A stretch of 64,000 bases of DNA, from the NCBI RefSeq assembly GCF_051014685.1, contig NC_135060.1, positions 1,550,001 to 1,614,000 of the forward strand. Direction: 5' to 3'. The number at the start of each line of letters is the position of its first letter. Positions within the stretch are counted from its first letter, which is position 1. The DNA is from Ptiloglossa arizonensis. Its lineage: Eukaryota; Arthropoda; Insecta; Hymenoptera; Colletidae. Shown here one piece after another: positions 36,986 to 48,240 of the stretch. Position numbers and translations under genes: made by a program. The notes below the pieces were generated by a model. The model saw only the letters and a program-made list of their open reading frames with translations. It ran no database searches and was not told the DNA's origin.

Positions 36986-39900
36986 CTATCCAATGCGGTC
37001 CGATACTAGCCTAATTGAGTTTCTAGCGGCATGCCGATCCAATTACTTCTCTCGAAGCGCGATCGTTCCACCGACTGTTTTTACCAACGTTTGTACCAAT
37101 GGATTTCCAACTACCGAGAAAACTTACTCTTCGAATTACAAAACCATCGATACCGAGACGATGCATTGTCCGAACGATCGAAAGACGAATTCTCGGTACA
37201 ATTGTGTTTACATTATTTTTCTACGGTCAGAGCTATCGCGATAAACGTGCAACTGAATTTCCTTGGTCCACCTTGCGTTGTAAATTTAAAAATACAAATA
37301 AATAATAATGATAAAATAATAAACACGAGTTCTCTCCGTTTGACACATTTTTAAGCGCAAAGATTTCGATTCTATGGTCGAACGTAAGCGTGACTCATGG
37401 TTTCGAGACTTTTCTCTCGATAATCTTTCGAGGTAAACGTCTCTCGTCGAACGAAGGCAGATTCCGTTTCTAATTCCCGATCCCGGTAAAAAGATTGGTT
37501 CCGTTGATGGTCGTACTTACGCGGCAAGTTCGACGATATCGACACGCTGTTAATTCCAGCTGTCCTTCCTCTCAGCTTTGCCCGCAAAGCGATAACCTAC
37601 TCCATTGCTAATGGCGGACATTATTACGAGCAACTCCGAGAACTCTCCCCTCCCTCCTCGCGTTCATCTATTTCACGTATATAGAACGTCGATGCGTACT
37701 TATCCGCACAATCTGTACCCTCTGTTCACTGATCGAAACGCGGGGTAAAGTAACTTACAGCCGTAAGCGTGTATCGATTGCAAATGAAATAGGGGGACAA
37801 CTAACAGGTACGGTGGTAAATAAATTAAAAGGTGAGAATACTTGACACCGCATCAAGGATCTTCGATCCTGCGCCGAGCCTCGAAGCCTGGAAATCGTTA
37901 ACCGTTGTAGAAACAGGTTCGTTTTCACGGACGAACTAATCGTTCGAATATACAAACGATTGAAAAGTAAAGTCCAGGTGTTTTCTTCGACGAAAACAAA
38001 GTATAACTTTACTTTGAAGCACGATGAAACATTTTTAAAAATCGAATGTACCGGTAGATGCATTTTAAAACGAAGCGATAGACGAGATTCTGTTAAATTC
38101 GTTCGTGCGTAACGCAAGTGTCAAAGATTTTTAAAAAACGAAACTAAATACACTAAAGGTCGTTAAATATACCGAAACTTAATTGCCAAGACACACGTTC
38201 GTTTTATCGAAGCCGAGTTGCGAAAATTTGAAAGCGAACATTTATTCCGAGAGTTTTTTACATCGTTGTATTTGAAAAGTGTACAGCGAAAGCTGTACCG
38301 ATGAATCGGTGGTATCGGGAAGCAGTAAAGACGAAAAATTCACGAAAGTGATACTTTTATCGTTGATTCTGGTAGCGTCGAAACAGACGAACAAAACTGT
38401 GAATCGACGTTCGCGAGCGAAGGTAAACTGCAACACGGATATTTCGATTGCAAAATCTGGCAGACGATATATCACCGCTATACCGAGAATTTCGAGACGA
38501 AAGAAGATCGATGTACATCGTGGACCGGTTGAAGTGGTACACAAATTATCCACAGGAGACAATGTAATATCTCTGGTTGGGACATTTGAAACATTTTTTT
38601 ACGCAAAGAATTATTCTCGAAAAAATTTTTAAACGTACGAACAAAGAAGCTGCTGAAAAGTTCAACCTTTCGGCTTTCCTCGAATCGCGCGAAAATTGTC
38701 TACGTGAAAAATATTTGGGAAATATTTTACTTTGCAGCGTTAATTTCGTAACACTGCGCACTCGCGCTATCGTTCCGCTTTATAATTGCATTGTCCGCGA
38801 TGTGTGCACTCCGGCCGTAAAAGCAATTTTTCCAACACGAATGTGTAAAAAGTGAGGCGAGTTGGAGAAACCTTTCCCCTCCAGGTGTTCCAGGTGACAG
38901 GTCCAGAGATCGAACGACGAGAGTTCCAGGATCAAGAAACGAAACACGAATGCAAATTTCTAGTCGAACGTGGCGCAACACGCTGCCGCGATTCCGTTCC
39001 CTTCCTGTTGGCGGAACGAAACGCGGATGGAGAAAAACGAAAGAAAAGACAACGGAGCAACGCGTGTTTGTCAAACAGGGTTGATAACGAAAAAAAAAAA
39101 AAAAAGAAAAGAAAAACGAAGAAAAAAAGAAGAAAGAAAGGAGATCCCCGGGGTTTTTTAAATTTGCGGCTCATATCGTCGGCTCGAGCTGCCGATGCAC
39201 GCCGGGGGCGTGAATTTCGCAATATTGAAGCTTCGCTCCTCAATTAACCCCCCGGAAAAAAAGGATGATGCCTCGCTGGGAAAAAACAATTGATACGATC
39301 TGGTTCGCATCGCCGTTGCACCGTGCGAAACGCATTCAGCTTTAAAATCGTTCGCCTCTCTCGTACTGTCGGCTTTTACCACCCCTGGCCACCGTTTGCA
39401 CACCCTCCTCGCAACCGATATTTTCGTCCGTAGCCGGTCGCGTAACACGTGGATGGGCTCCAACTCGAAACTTTCGAGCACCCGCGATTCATCGCGATTG
39501 ATCGCGCCACGACGATTGCCTACCCTATCCGCCCCAACCCCCAAACCCCGACCCCCGACCAACCGAACGACCGACCGACCGCCACTGTTTGCCCCGTTCG
39601 TTCCAAGAACCACTACCCGGGATCCATCTTCCCAGGGAATAAAAAATATTCCAAGAACATCGCGCGGGAGTATCGGGTTCCATCGGTGACACGTTCTTTT
39701 TTTCCCCGCAATTTCTGTCTTCCACCTTTTCTTCGCGGCCGACGAACGGAGCGATTGTTCCCTACCGATGAAAATCGAGGGGACGCGGGGCTGGCTGGCT
39801 GGCTGGCTCTACGTCCGCGGACGTTTTCGCGAGCGTTGCTCCCCGCGCGAGCTTTGTTCCTACGCAAGTTGAGTCTACAGACTGTCGATAATGTATCGGT

Positions 39901-41991
39901 GTACTCGCGTTTCTCTCGGTGAACGGAACGGGGTAATTATAATTATCGAGTTACCGAATCGTTAAGAGAACTACTCGTGCGCGATCGTTTCTTAGAGTCG
40001 GACCTCGACGATACTCCGATATTTCGCTACCATGGTATCACGAATACTAAAGAAGCGTGCATATTTTAGAACGCTCGAAATATTGTATCGAGACACGGTA
40101 AAGAAAATGGTCGTAACTATAGACACGTTACGATTCAATTTACGAGATGCTGGACGCGGAAACTGACGTCGAAAGCTTTCGAGTTTGAAAGAACGCGCGA
40201 GCTACGTTTCTATAATTGTTGGTTCGTTTTACGAAGCTGATCGCGAATACAACGTGCATAATAAAAAAAGAAAAAGGAAGCAAAGATAATAACGACCGAA
40301 CGGTGTTCCAATCGTCGACGAACGAAGAAAGGGAATCGAAAAAATAAGAAAAGAGAAACAACGATTCCCGTAATTCGTTCGAAAGGTCGAGGAAAGTGTG
40401 GAATTTCACGCGGCGTTGAGCTCTCGTACGTGGCTCGAGTTTCGAGAATTGTCCGCAATTTTCATTCGAGTGGATACACGCGTACGCGAAGTTACGCGAA
40501 CGACGAAAGGCTTTCCGTGACGATAGATCGGTCGATGACGTGCATCGTAAGTTATTAACGACACACGATCAATAGTTAATGGACGAGTCCTGGTATTACG
40601 CGTAACCGAATCCGCACCGCCTCTCCAATTAGACGTCTACATCTCTGTCTCCGTCCTCTCGCCAAGTCCGAATCTATCTCCCTTCTGGATTCGCGTACAC
40701 CATCGGTACCCTCGTTCCTTTCTTTTTACTTTTCTATTCTCGGTGTTTCTGCATGATTTCTCATACTAACTCACCCCCTCTCTGTCTCTCTCTCTCTCTC
40801 TCTCTGGCTGCGCCACCCCACTGTTGGACTTTCCGTTTATTTTTCCTCCTCATCTGTCATTCATTTCCCCGATGGTTCTCTTGCCTTGCCACTCTCCACA
40901 TTTTTCTTTTTTCGTCCTTCCTCCCCTCGTTCGGCCCTCTCCTCGCATTTGCCAGCACGTATTCATTGTGCTCGTTCGTATAAATTAAATAAAACAGATA
41001 GACTCGAATTCTCACGCGATCGATTACTCTCCAACCCCGGTGCCAGAATTACGTTCCCTTTTTCTTTTTATTTATTTACAAAAGCGTTGCTCAGCCTCGT
41101 TCCGCGCAGTGCATCGAAAACGTAACCGGATTTCGCGTCCACGTTCGAATTCGTTCATCGATGTCTTTCGTGGAGCACGAGTGACGCGAAAGAATCCCGC
41201 GCCTTAACTTGCAACTTAATCCTCGAGTAATTAGATTCGGAACCGAGTCGGGATTTAAACTTATCCCGTTCGCTAAGCGGCCGATATCGATTCGGTATAA
41301 TCGATTCGATAAAATTAATAAAGAGCCTCTGGTAAGCTTCTTACTCGCTGATAAACGAGACCCGGAGCAGTCCACAGGGGCTCGAAACCGAGGGAGGAGG
41401 GACGGAGCGGGATTTCGTGTGTGCAATTCTATATTTGTATCGACGATAATGTAATTACGTTCATGTTCGATTTCACGACAACCGGGAACAGGTACCGATC
41501 GGCGTACAAGGCGATGACGCCGGGTAACCGAATACTCGGTACTTCGTTTCATCGATATCGCCGTGACTCGATTAACAAGTACGTTCGGAATCGAGAATAT
41601 TTTCGAAAAATCGATCTTTCGGTACTTGTGAAATTTACGGTTCATCCTCCGAATTTTAACGATTACGTCGATAACCTTTGCGTCGTAAAAAGGGCAAGCT
41701 TTGCCTTCGACCTTGGGTCGGGTATAAAGAGAGCCTCTCCAAGTATCGTCACCGGTTAAGAGTATCTTCGAAGAATCGAGACTTCGACTCTGTATCGGGT
41801 ACGGAAAGACCTTCTCCGATTAGACATTTGAAAATCGTAAAAGATCGAAAAGTATTTCGAAAGGACAAAGATTTCGGTATTTGTGAAATTGACACGGTCC
41901 GAGTTTGAACGATTCCGCGTATTGTAAATTCGCGGGAAGGAAGAACCCCCGAAAGAACGATTTGATCAACGTAGCCGACCTTTGCTTTCAG
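36986..41991. other. non-coding stretch immediately upstream of the first cut exon seen
   Basis: Contains an A-rich tract at 39090-39135, a (GGCT)n patch at 39787-39808, and a C-rich run with GACC repeats at 39530-39590. A (TC)n microsatellite is at 40785-40805. It ends in a pyrimidine-rich acceptor (tttgctttcag) at 41981-41991. No upstream coiled-coil exon of cut could be found here. The frame open from 41905 into the exon is intronic. Confidence 0.5.
40785..40805. repeat. (TC)n dinucleotide microsatellite
   Basis: About ten TC units, preceded by CTCTCTG. Simple and probably length-variable. Confidence 0.9.
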
Positions 41992-42310
41992 ATCAGCCAG
42001 CTGGTCGAAGAAGTGTCCAGGTTACAACAAAGCCTGCAACGTCTCCAAGAGACCAGCGCACAGGCGACGGCGCGGCTCGAGGAAGAACTCGAGGCACGCA
42101 GACAGCACATCAGCCGACTCGAGAGTAAACTGGAACGACAGCGGGACTATGACGACCTAAAACGCGAAATTAACGCGCTGAGGTCGGTCGACCTCTCGCA
42201 GATACCGACCGGCGAACCTGGCAAGAGCTTGGAGCACCTTCTAATGGAACGCTCGAAGGCGCTTCAGCAAACCGAGATCTTGAAGCCATCCAATACTCCG
42301 GACGCGCTTG
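41992..42310 (+). CDS. cut homeobox protein, internal exon encoding the coiled-coil segment
   Basis: This is an internal exon of the transcription factor Cut (Cux/CDP family), a nuclear DNA-binding regulator of cell fate, for example in sensory organs, limbs and the wing margin of flies. It begins in phase 0 after acceptor tttgctttcag with ISQLVEEVSRLQQ. It continues as a heptad-rich coiled coil (QRLQETSAQATARLEEELEARRQHISRLESKLERQ, split here only as a description of about residues 13-47) and ends with LEHLLMERSKALQQ...DALG. It ends in phase 1 at donor CTTG|GTGAGT. Drosophila Cut has matching stretches in the same order: VKRQHIIRLEARL, then LLIERTKALAAE...DAL. Here the two are only about 50 residues apart, whereas the fly inserts long low-complexity DNA between them. 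The length is 319 bp, giving about 106 residues. The preceding exons (N-terminal part) are not in the window. Confidence 0.93.
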
Positions 42311-43984
42311 GTGAGTCCGCTCGAATCAATTCTTTTTGCGCAGCGTTAGGTCCTAGGAAAGAGTTCAACGATCTCTCGATCGTATATTCGTTCGTCCGGT
42401 CTCTACCGCGACGAGAGATCGGTCGACGATCTATCAGGCGAAATCGGCCGATTTCCGAACGATAGCTCTCGTGTCCGCTTTAGATCAGGAATTGTTCGAG
42501 ACGTATTTGCCAGTAGCTAGAGAACCTCCAGCAAGGTAGACGCGTGACATCGTTAAGAGCCTTCTCGTTATTACCGCTACTAATTCCTGCGCTAAAGCTC
42601 TGGTCTTCGATCCCCGACTCTCTCTCTCTTCGAGGCTACGTCGAAGGACTCGATATCGAGTAACGATAAAAAGGACACGAGTCACGCAACGCGGACGCTT
42701 TTTATAAAGAACGAGGGATGACTGAAGGAGCTTACCGAGAGAAAAGGAACAACAAAGTAACTCTGCTTGCCACTGTGTTCGCATTTCTTTCTAACTGTCT
42801 TTGTATCTGGCCCTTCTGTCTCTCTTTCTCCCACTTGTATCGTTCAATCTGTTTCTTTTCTCCCTGTTTCTACTCTCTTCTTTGATCCTTGTTTTTTCGT
42901 TTCTCCTTCCCGCGGCCGTAGTCGCGATCGCGGTACTCTCGTCCTCTCGCGCACTCTTTCATCGTTTCTTTTTCTCTTCCGTTGCTCGTTCTCTGCCTGT
43001 TTCTCCGTGATCCTTTACCGCTTAGATTGCACTCTTTTCCGAGCTACTCTCTCGCTGGTACGCGCATCAACGTACCCTCGCAGGAGGTACTAACACAACC
43101 GAGACCCGCACGTTAACCCAGACCTCGCGCCTCTCACCAATGCGTCACGGACACCGTGATCGTATCCCACAGTCCACCTCGCATCACCCGGAGCTCCCGC
43201 TACGAAAACGTCTGCACGCTGGGAAACACACGAAACCCCGTACACGAAAATTTGTGGACGATACTCGGAATATTTGCTGCCCGGGGCAAAGCATTGTTTC
43301 TTGGGCCAGAGTTTCTTACGAATCGACCGGGAACGACAACCAACCAGAGAGCGAGAGAGAAGCCGCCGCGTCTCCACGGGCAGAGAAAGAGATCCAATGC
43401 CATCGTTTCCGGATTCCAGGCGTATTATCCTTTCCAATTTCGTGACTTCTCGCCGTCCCGCGAACAACGAGACGTCTACATCCCCGCCCCGAACTCACCA
43501 ACACCACCAACACCACCACCACCAAACCCCCAACCCCCCAAACACCCCTCGGTGATACCGCTTTGTTGTAAATCGTTAAAAATGCCACGGACTGGTCTTC
43601 AGTCTTTCGCGGACGAACGTTCGAGAGAACAACCCGATCGCAACGCGACGAAAGGATTCCTTTTACGAAATAACGAGGGAGACTGAACCCAGTTGACCGG
43701 CGCGTGACTACTTTTCCTCTCGTTGGGCCACGTTGTTCCTCGTTTGTGTGGATCACGCGACGAAGCGTCGAAAAAGAGAGTCTCGGTCGTCGTCGTCTAT
43801 CGTCCAGGAGGCTACCGAAGAACTTAGGATTGCCGTCAGTTGTCACGACAGACGATACGAAAAAAAAAAACAAAAAAAAACAAACAATCGAAACCGCTGA
43901 TCGTGAACCATTTAGGTCGATCGACGTCCGTCTGCGTGTGTGAGCTCGTGTTGACGCGGTCCCTTGTGTTTTTGGTGGTTGCAG
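42311..43984 (+). other. intron of cut between coiled-coil and CUT1 exons (1,674 bp)
   Basis: Starts GTGAGTCC and ends TTTTTGGTGGTTGCAG, both canonical. The phase is 1 on both sides: the last G of the upstream exon plus GT of the next exon makes a Gly codon, giving the junction DAL-G-GLSSPLQ. The intron contains pyrimidine-rich DNA (42785-42990), an (ACC/ACA)n patch at 43496-43549 and A-rich runs at 43859-43880. No further exon seen. Confidence 0.85.
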
Positions 43985-44302
43985 GTGGACTATCGTCACC
44001 CCTGCAGCGCGCCTCAACCGCCTCGCCCCACGGGGTCGGGGGTGTACCGCCTTCGTCCCACGTGTCCTCCCAGCAACCACCGCCGCCGCCCCCAGCAGCA
44101 GTTTCCCTCCCACCGCGTTCCACTCCAACACCGTCTTCGGCCACCTCGACGACGTCCAGCCTCCTCTTCCCACCTCCTCTCCAAAACGTCGAGACCTTCG
44201 GCTCCTTCCTCGGCGAAGAGATCGTCGCCAACTGGAGGCGAACGTTGGAGAGGTCCATCATGAATCAACAACAACAACACCAACAGCACCAACAACAGCA
44301 CC

Positions 44303-44336
<34 letters not shown>

Positions 44337-44408
44337 CCAACAACAGCAACACCCACAGCAACACCCACAGCAACACCCACAGCAACACCAACAGCAGCAA
44401 CAGCAGCA

Positions 44409-44445
<37 letters not shown>

Positions 44446-44450
44446 CAACA

Positions 44451-44481
<31 letters not shown>

Positions 44482-45382
44482 CAACAACAACATCAGTCGA
44501 CTACGCTCAGTCAGTTGTCGCAGCAACAGTTGCAGCAAGCTCAGCCGCTCGTCGGTTTGCACCCACCGTCTACCACCAGTAGCATAAATCATCTTCCATC
44601 GCCAACGGACCCGTCGTCCAGCTCGAACACACCGGCCAAATCGAATACCCCGTTAGGAACCACTCCACTGAGTTGCCTTGATGCCGCCGAAAAGGCACCA
44701 ACACCGGTTTCGGGTCACGAAACACCTGCACCGCCGACGCCATCTTCCACCACCGCGTTAACATCACCCCCAAGCTTTCAACCACCCACGACGATGATCG
44801 AGACGATTGCCTCATCCGCCTCCATCAACGGTGGTAGCATGATACCCGCCGTACCGACTGTACCACCGCCAAAGAGTCCCGCGGACCAGGAGTCCTGTCA
44901 CAATAATAACAACAGCCACCATCTGGCCAACAACAACATCGGTGGTCTGAGCGTGTTGGACACCCTCAAGAGTCCGTTTCGTTTCGACGATAGAACGCAT
45001 CCGTTCCGATTCGGTGACGAATACGGTGCAGCCGGTATGGCCGGTCGACTCGGCGAGTCCCTTATACCGAAGGGCGACCCGATGGAGGCCAGGCTCCAAG
45101 AGATGCTGCGATACAACATGGACAAATACGCCTCCCAGAATCTGGACACGCTCCACATAGCGAGGAGGGTCAGAGAACTGCTCTCGATACACAACATCGG
45201 TCAAAGACTGTTCGCCAAGTACGTTCTTGGGCTGAGTCAGGGCACCGTCAGCGAACTGCTGAGTAAACCGAAGCCGTGGGACAAATTGACGGAAAAAGGT
45301 CGCGATAGCTACAGGAAGATGCACGGTTGGGCTTGCGACGACAACGCTGTACTGCTGTTGAAATCCCTGATACCCAAGAAAG
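43985..45382 (+). CDS. cut homeobox protein, exon encoding Pro/Gln-rich linker and CUT repeat 1
   Basis: This large exon (1,398 bp, about 466 residues) opens with a Pro/Ser/Thr-rich stretch (QQPPPPPPAA, PPRSTPTPSS). About 75 Gln/His/Pro codons follow (44266-44490), then another Ser/Thr/Pro linker, the conserved motif MAGRLGESLIPKGDPMEA (from 45037) and the first CUT domain (about 45142-45360). The CUT domain shows LDTLHIARRVRELL, HNIGQRLFAKYVLGLSQGTV, LLSKPKPWDKLTEKGR and YRKMHGWACDDNAV. It is almost identical to Drosophila Cut CUT1; each CUT repeat binds DNA and the repeats act together with the homeodomain. The exon ends in phase 1 at KK-G with donor AAAG|GTGAGT. CUT2, CUT3 and the homeodomain are not in the window. 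The frame continues into the intron for about 25 codons, which is not evidence of a terminal exon. Confidence 0.97.
44266..44490 (+). repeat. poly-Gln coding repeat in cut with an inner 12-bp HPQQ minisatellite
   Basis: A CAA/CAG tract of 75 codons is interrupted by His codons. It has three parts: CAA-rich with His spacers, a short block of CACCCACAGCAA (HPQQ) repeated about three times, then CAG-rich with few interruptions, returning to CAA at the end. Mixed codons suggest the tract is old and partly stabilised. The CAG-rich part is the likeliest to vary in length. Drosophila Cut also carries His/Gln-rich runs in the same part of the protein. The antisense strand reads as poly-Leu, which is an artefact. 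Confidence 0.95.
45037..45090 (+). other. conserved linear motif just before CUT1
   Basis: The residues MAGRLGESLIPKGDPMEA sit in otherwise low-complexity linker and are shared, nearly unchanged, with Drosophila Cut (which has MEAK where this has MEAR). They are followed by LQEMLRYNMDKYA. Strong conservation outside the annotated CUT fold points to a function, such as extended domain packing or a partner-binding site. This is inference. Confidence 0.7.
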
Positions 45383-46400
45383 GTGAGTACGATCAGTTTC
45401 CAGCTGTCTCCAGTCTTCCCATCGTTACGTACCTACGAATCACTTCTATCAAGCGGTGAAGATCAAACGTCCGCGGGATGAAACGGGACCTTGTAATTAC
45501 GCACGTTCGGTCTGATCGCTTTAAGGAGAATAAACGTTCCGTGATTTATTTCTAATAACAAACCCGATCGGATTCCCGAACGATGAGATCAACTTGGAAA
45601 CTGCAATGGGACGCTCTATCGGGGTACGGTATTGCAGTGGCCACGAGTAATTACATCCGCTTCTTCTTCGACCGTTTCGGACCAGCCAGCATCGACAGGT
45701 TCGACGACTCGATGGAACGCGCATCGCCCGTGGAAACCTGTTTTCTTTTCTCCTTTCAATTTGCAATAGCATCGAAACAACGCCTCGAACATTGTCCGCA
45801 ACGTCGAACCTGTCGATGAGTTTGCTGCTGATCGATAACGGATCGTTTCAACTTCGCCGCTGACAATTTACCGTTTGACTCCTAAGAAATCTTTTCTGCC
45901 TCGCACTGCCAATAATCTGTTCTGCCGAACCACTAACCATGAGCTGTCAGTTAACTTTTTTTCGGCTGTCTAATACGGGTGTTACTGGTGTCTCTATTTT
46001 GGCCTAACTTTACCGCGAGAAACGTATGCAACGCTCGAAAACCGGAGGTCGTGTCCCTCTAGACAAGCGCTACAAAATCGATCGTCGATGTAGCCGTGCG
46101 TTGGTGACGTCGTGAGCTTTCCCTGTCGTTCGAAAAAACATTCATAGAAGGTAACTTTACACCGGACTCGATCGGAGCAGGGCGCTATTCTTTCTCAGGA
46201 CGAAAGTACACTTAGCGGTAGATCGCCCTCGATTAGATGTATATTAGCTAGCCGTCGAGATTATGTTTTAACGGATTTGCAAATTTAGGAGTCTCGAGCG
46301 TTTCTACATTATAGCGAACTGCGCAACAGGCTGCATCGATTCGAACGCCTCTACAGAGTACCACGTGTTGACACCAAACCGGAGTAGACCAAATTGCTCG
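45383..46400 (+). other. start of the long intron after CUT1
   Basis: Opens with GTGAGTACGATC. TCGA-rich DNA with no exon. No sequence resembling the segment that follows CUT1 in fly Cut was found. Confidence 0.6.
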
Positions 46401-46650
46401 TCGAAATAACTTTGCTCGTTGGGCTCTCGTACCCGCCGAATAAGAGAGAACGATCGATAACTTTAAAGGAATGGCAATTTTAGAGAAATTATTACTCGAT
46501 GGTCATCGAACGCTCTCGAGTGTCGAAACCTTCGTTGATCGACTAGGATATCGTCGTAACTTTGCTCGTTGGGCTCCAGTATCGGTGAACCGAGCAAGAA
46601 AAATCGATGACTGAAAGAATCGAAATTCTCGAGTAATTATTGAAACGGTG
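46401..46650. repeat. tandem duplication with a 150-bp period
   Basis: taactttgctcgttgggctc at about 46407 recurs exactly 150 bp later at 46557. The following words correspond (gagaacgatcgataact versus caagaaaaatcgatgact; attattactcgatgg versus taattattgaaacgg). The 20-bp core is unchanged while its flanks have diverged. Confidence 0.75.
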
Positions 46651-47096
46651 AAACCGTTTCGTCGACGTATCGCGAGTTTTCTACCGATAGCAAGATATCA
46701 AAGTACGTACGTACCTTCGTACGAATCTGCTACGACGTACGATATTGATATACCGATGACACATCAACAACTCGATGACACTGTAAATTCAATTGAGCGA
46801 CGCGAAACGTCTCGAGGTATTAAACGAACAGCCATCGCGGTAAACATTCGAGAATGTACGGGCCAACGGTGGCGCACGTGACGCAAAACGGTTCGAAGAT
46901 GACGTTCGATTTCGGCTTTAATAGTCTTAATTAAATTATACAGCCAGTTGGCGCACCACGCTTACTATCGATTGTTTGCTGCGTTTGGCAGCCATATTGT
47001 TTAGACTAATAGCTCTTGGGAGTAGGAAACTGGGGATGAGTTCTAGGCAAGGGTGCAATACATAAAGGGTTCCAGAACAGAAAGGAGGATGAGTTT

Positions 47097-47121
47097 GGGG
47101 GCGGGATGAGGGGGAGAGGGG
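47097..47121 (+). other. G-quadruplex-type motif
   Basis: G-runs of 5, 3, 5 and 4 have loops C, ATGA and AGA, in a block (46930-47160) that otherwise differs in texture from its surroundings. Confidence 0.55.
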
Positions 47122-47984
47122 TGGACGAAAGGAAACAGGGTCCAAGAGAGAGACCACAGCCGTTCCAGATCCGCCGGCACTTATCGCAAAGGTAATTTAC
47201 ACTTTCGCTAGATTGCCAAGGGATCGCAAAATTGTTCCGGATGAAATCGTTACGAGGATCTTGCCCGGTTTCGTTCTTCGTGTCCGCGTGTCGTCCGGTT
47301 CTTCGTGATCTTGACCAGCTTCGCGGGATCCAGACGCGTATTTCGCGATCGAATTCGATCTTTCAATTTTTAACCGACGCCACTGTCCCGATCGCTCGAC
47401 TTCCCTTCGAGACGAGCGAATTTTCCGAAAGTTGAGACCGTTGTTCGCTTACGTAGCTTTTCGATACTTGTTCGATCTTGAACGATACCGTAATACGTCC
47501 ATGAACAAAAATAAATCGGAAAACGAACGCGAGAAAAATACCTGCTCCGCTTCTCGAGGCGACGATATTTCCTAATGTTTCTCAAACCGCTTGTAATTTC
47601 TCCGTGTTTAAAAACCGTGTGTCCAGGTCCTAAAAAATCGAAACGCGACTAGAATAGTGCACTCGAACGGTTAAAATGATCGGTGTAATTTTCTCGTAGA
47701 AATTACAGTCTGAAAGTTTCAAGTATTTTTTCTGTTCTCGTTGAACAATTACAGCGACAAACACCGACGCGAACAGCTGTTGGACGAACCGCGAACTACG
47801 ATTGGACGTAGAACGTGTATTATCCAGCACACCTGACGCACTATATTCGTGGTCCTTCGGTTTTTACCGAGCGGAGGTCGTGCTCGTCGTTGCAACGTGT
47901 TCGTTTCGTTTAATTCCCTTCCCCCCTCCCCCGTGATCGTCGTTGATCGTTTCCTGCTTTCCGTAAATATTAATACCGACGGTA

Positions 47985-48240
47985 GAGGATGTCGAGCCGA
48001 GCGTCATAAAGGGACATCCGTGTCCGGCGCGCGAAAAATAAAACTCGTATAAAATATTCAATAATTCATAGCCAACGAGGGGAGGGGACGAGGCTGGCGC
48101 TGACAACGCAGACGTTGCGCATCAATGGATTGTCGGTTTCCGTCGACAATGATAATTATGCTTATTGCACGGGAAAGAGGGGGCCAAAGGGATCGCACCG
48201 CGGGCACCACTAGGTGGAGGGCTAGCTGAAACGAAGAGTG
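47985..48240. promoter_or_regulatory. candidate cis-regulatory block (texture only)
   Basis: Contains aataattcatagccaacg and caatgataattatgcttatt near GC-rich words, in an intron otherwise dominated by TCGA/CGAA. No coding signal. Offered as a possible enhancer on texture and position alone. Confidence 0.2.

Noticed and set aside
41905..41991. In-frame ATG and open frame running into the coiled-coil exon
   Set aside because: It crosses a canonical acceptor (tttgctttcag), the exon homology starts right after the AG, and the extra residues match nothing in Cut.
43840..43984. In-frame ATG upstream of the CUT1 exon, giving a 539-residue frame
   Set aside because: A Lys-rich start produced by an A-rich intron run; the canonical acceptor ttgcag and the matching phase with the upstream exon explain the frame better. 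An internal promoter is possible but unsupported.
44014..44592. Antisense frame with a long poly-Leu run
   Set aside because: Shadow of the CAG/CAA repeat in the cut exon.
45383..45459. Continuation of the CUT1 frame to a stop as a terminal exon
   Set aside because: A consensus donor (AAAG|GTGAGT) lies at the end of the conserved sequence; the extension is not conserved-looking. A CUT1-only isoform would need transcript evidence.
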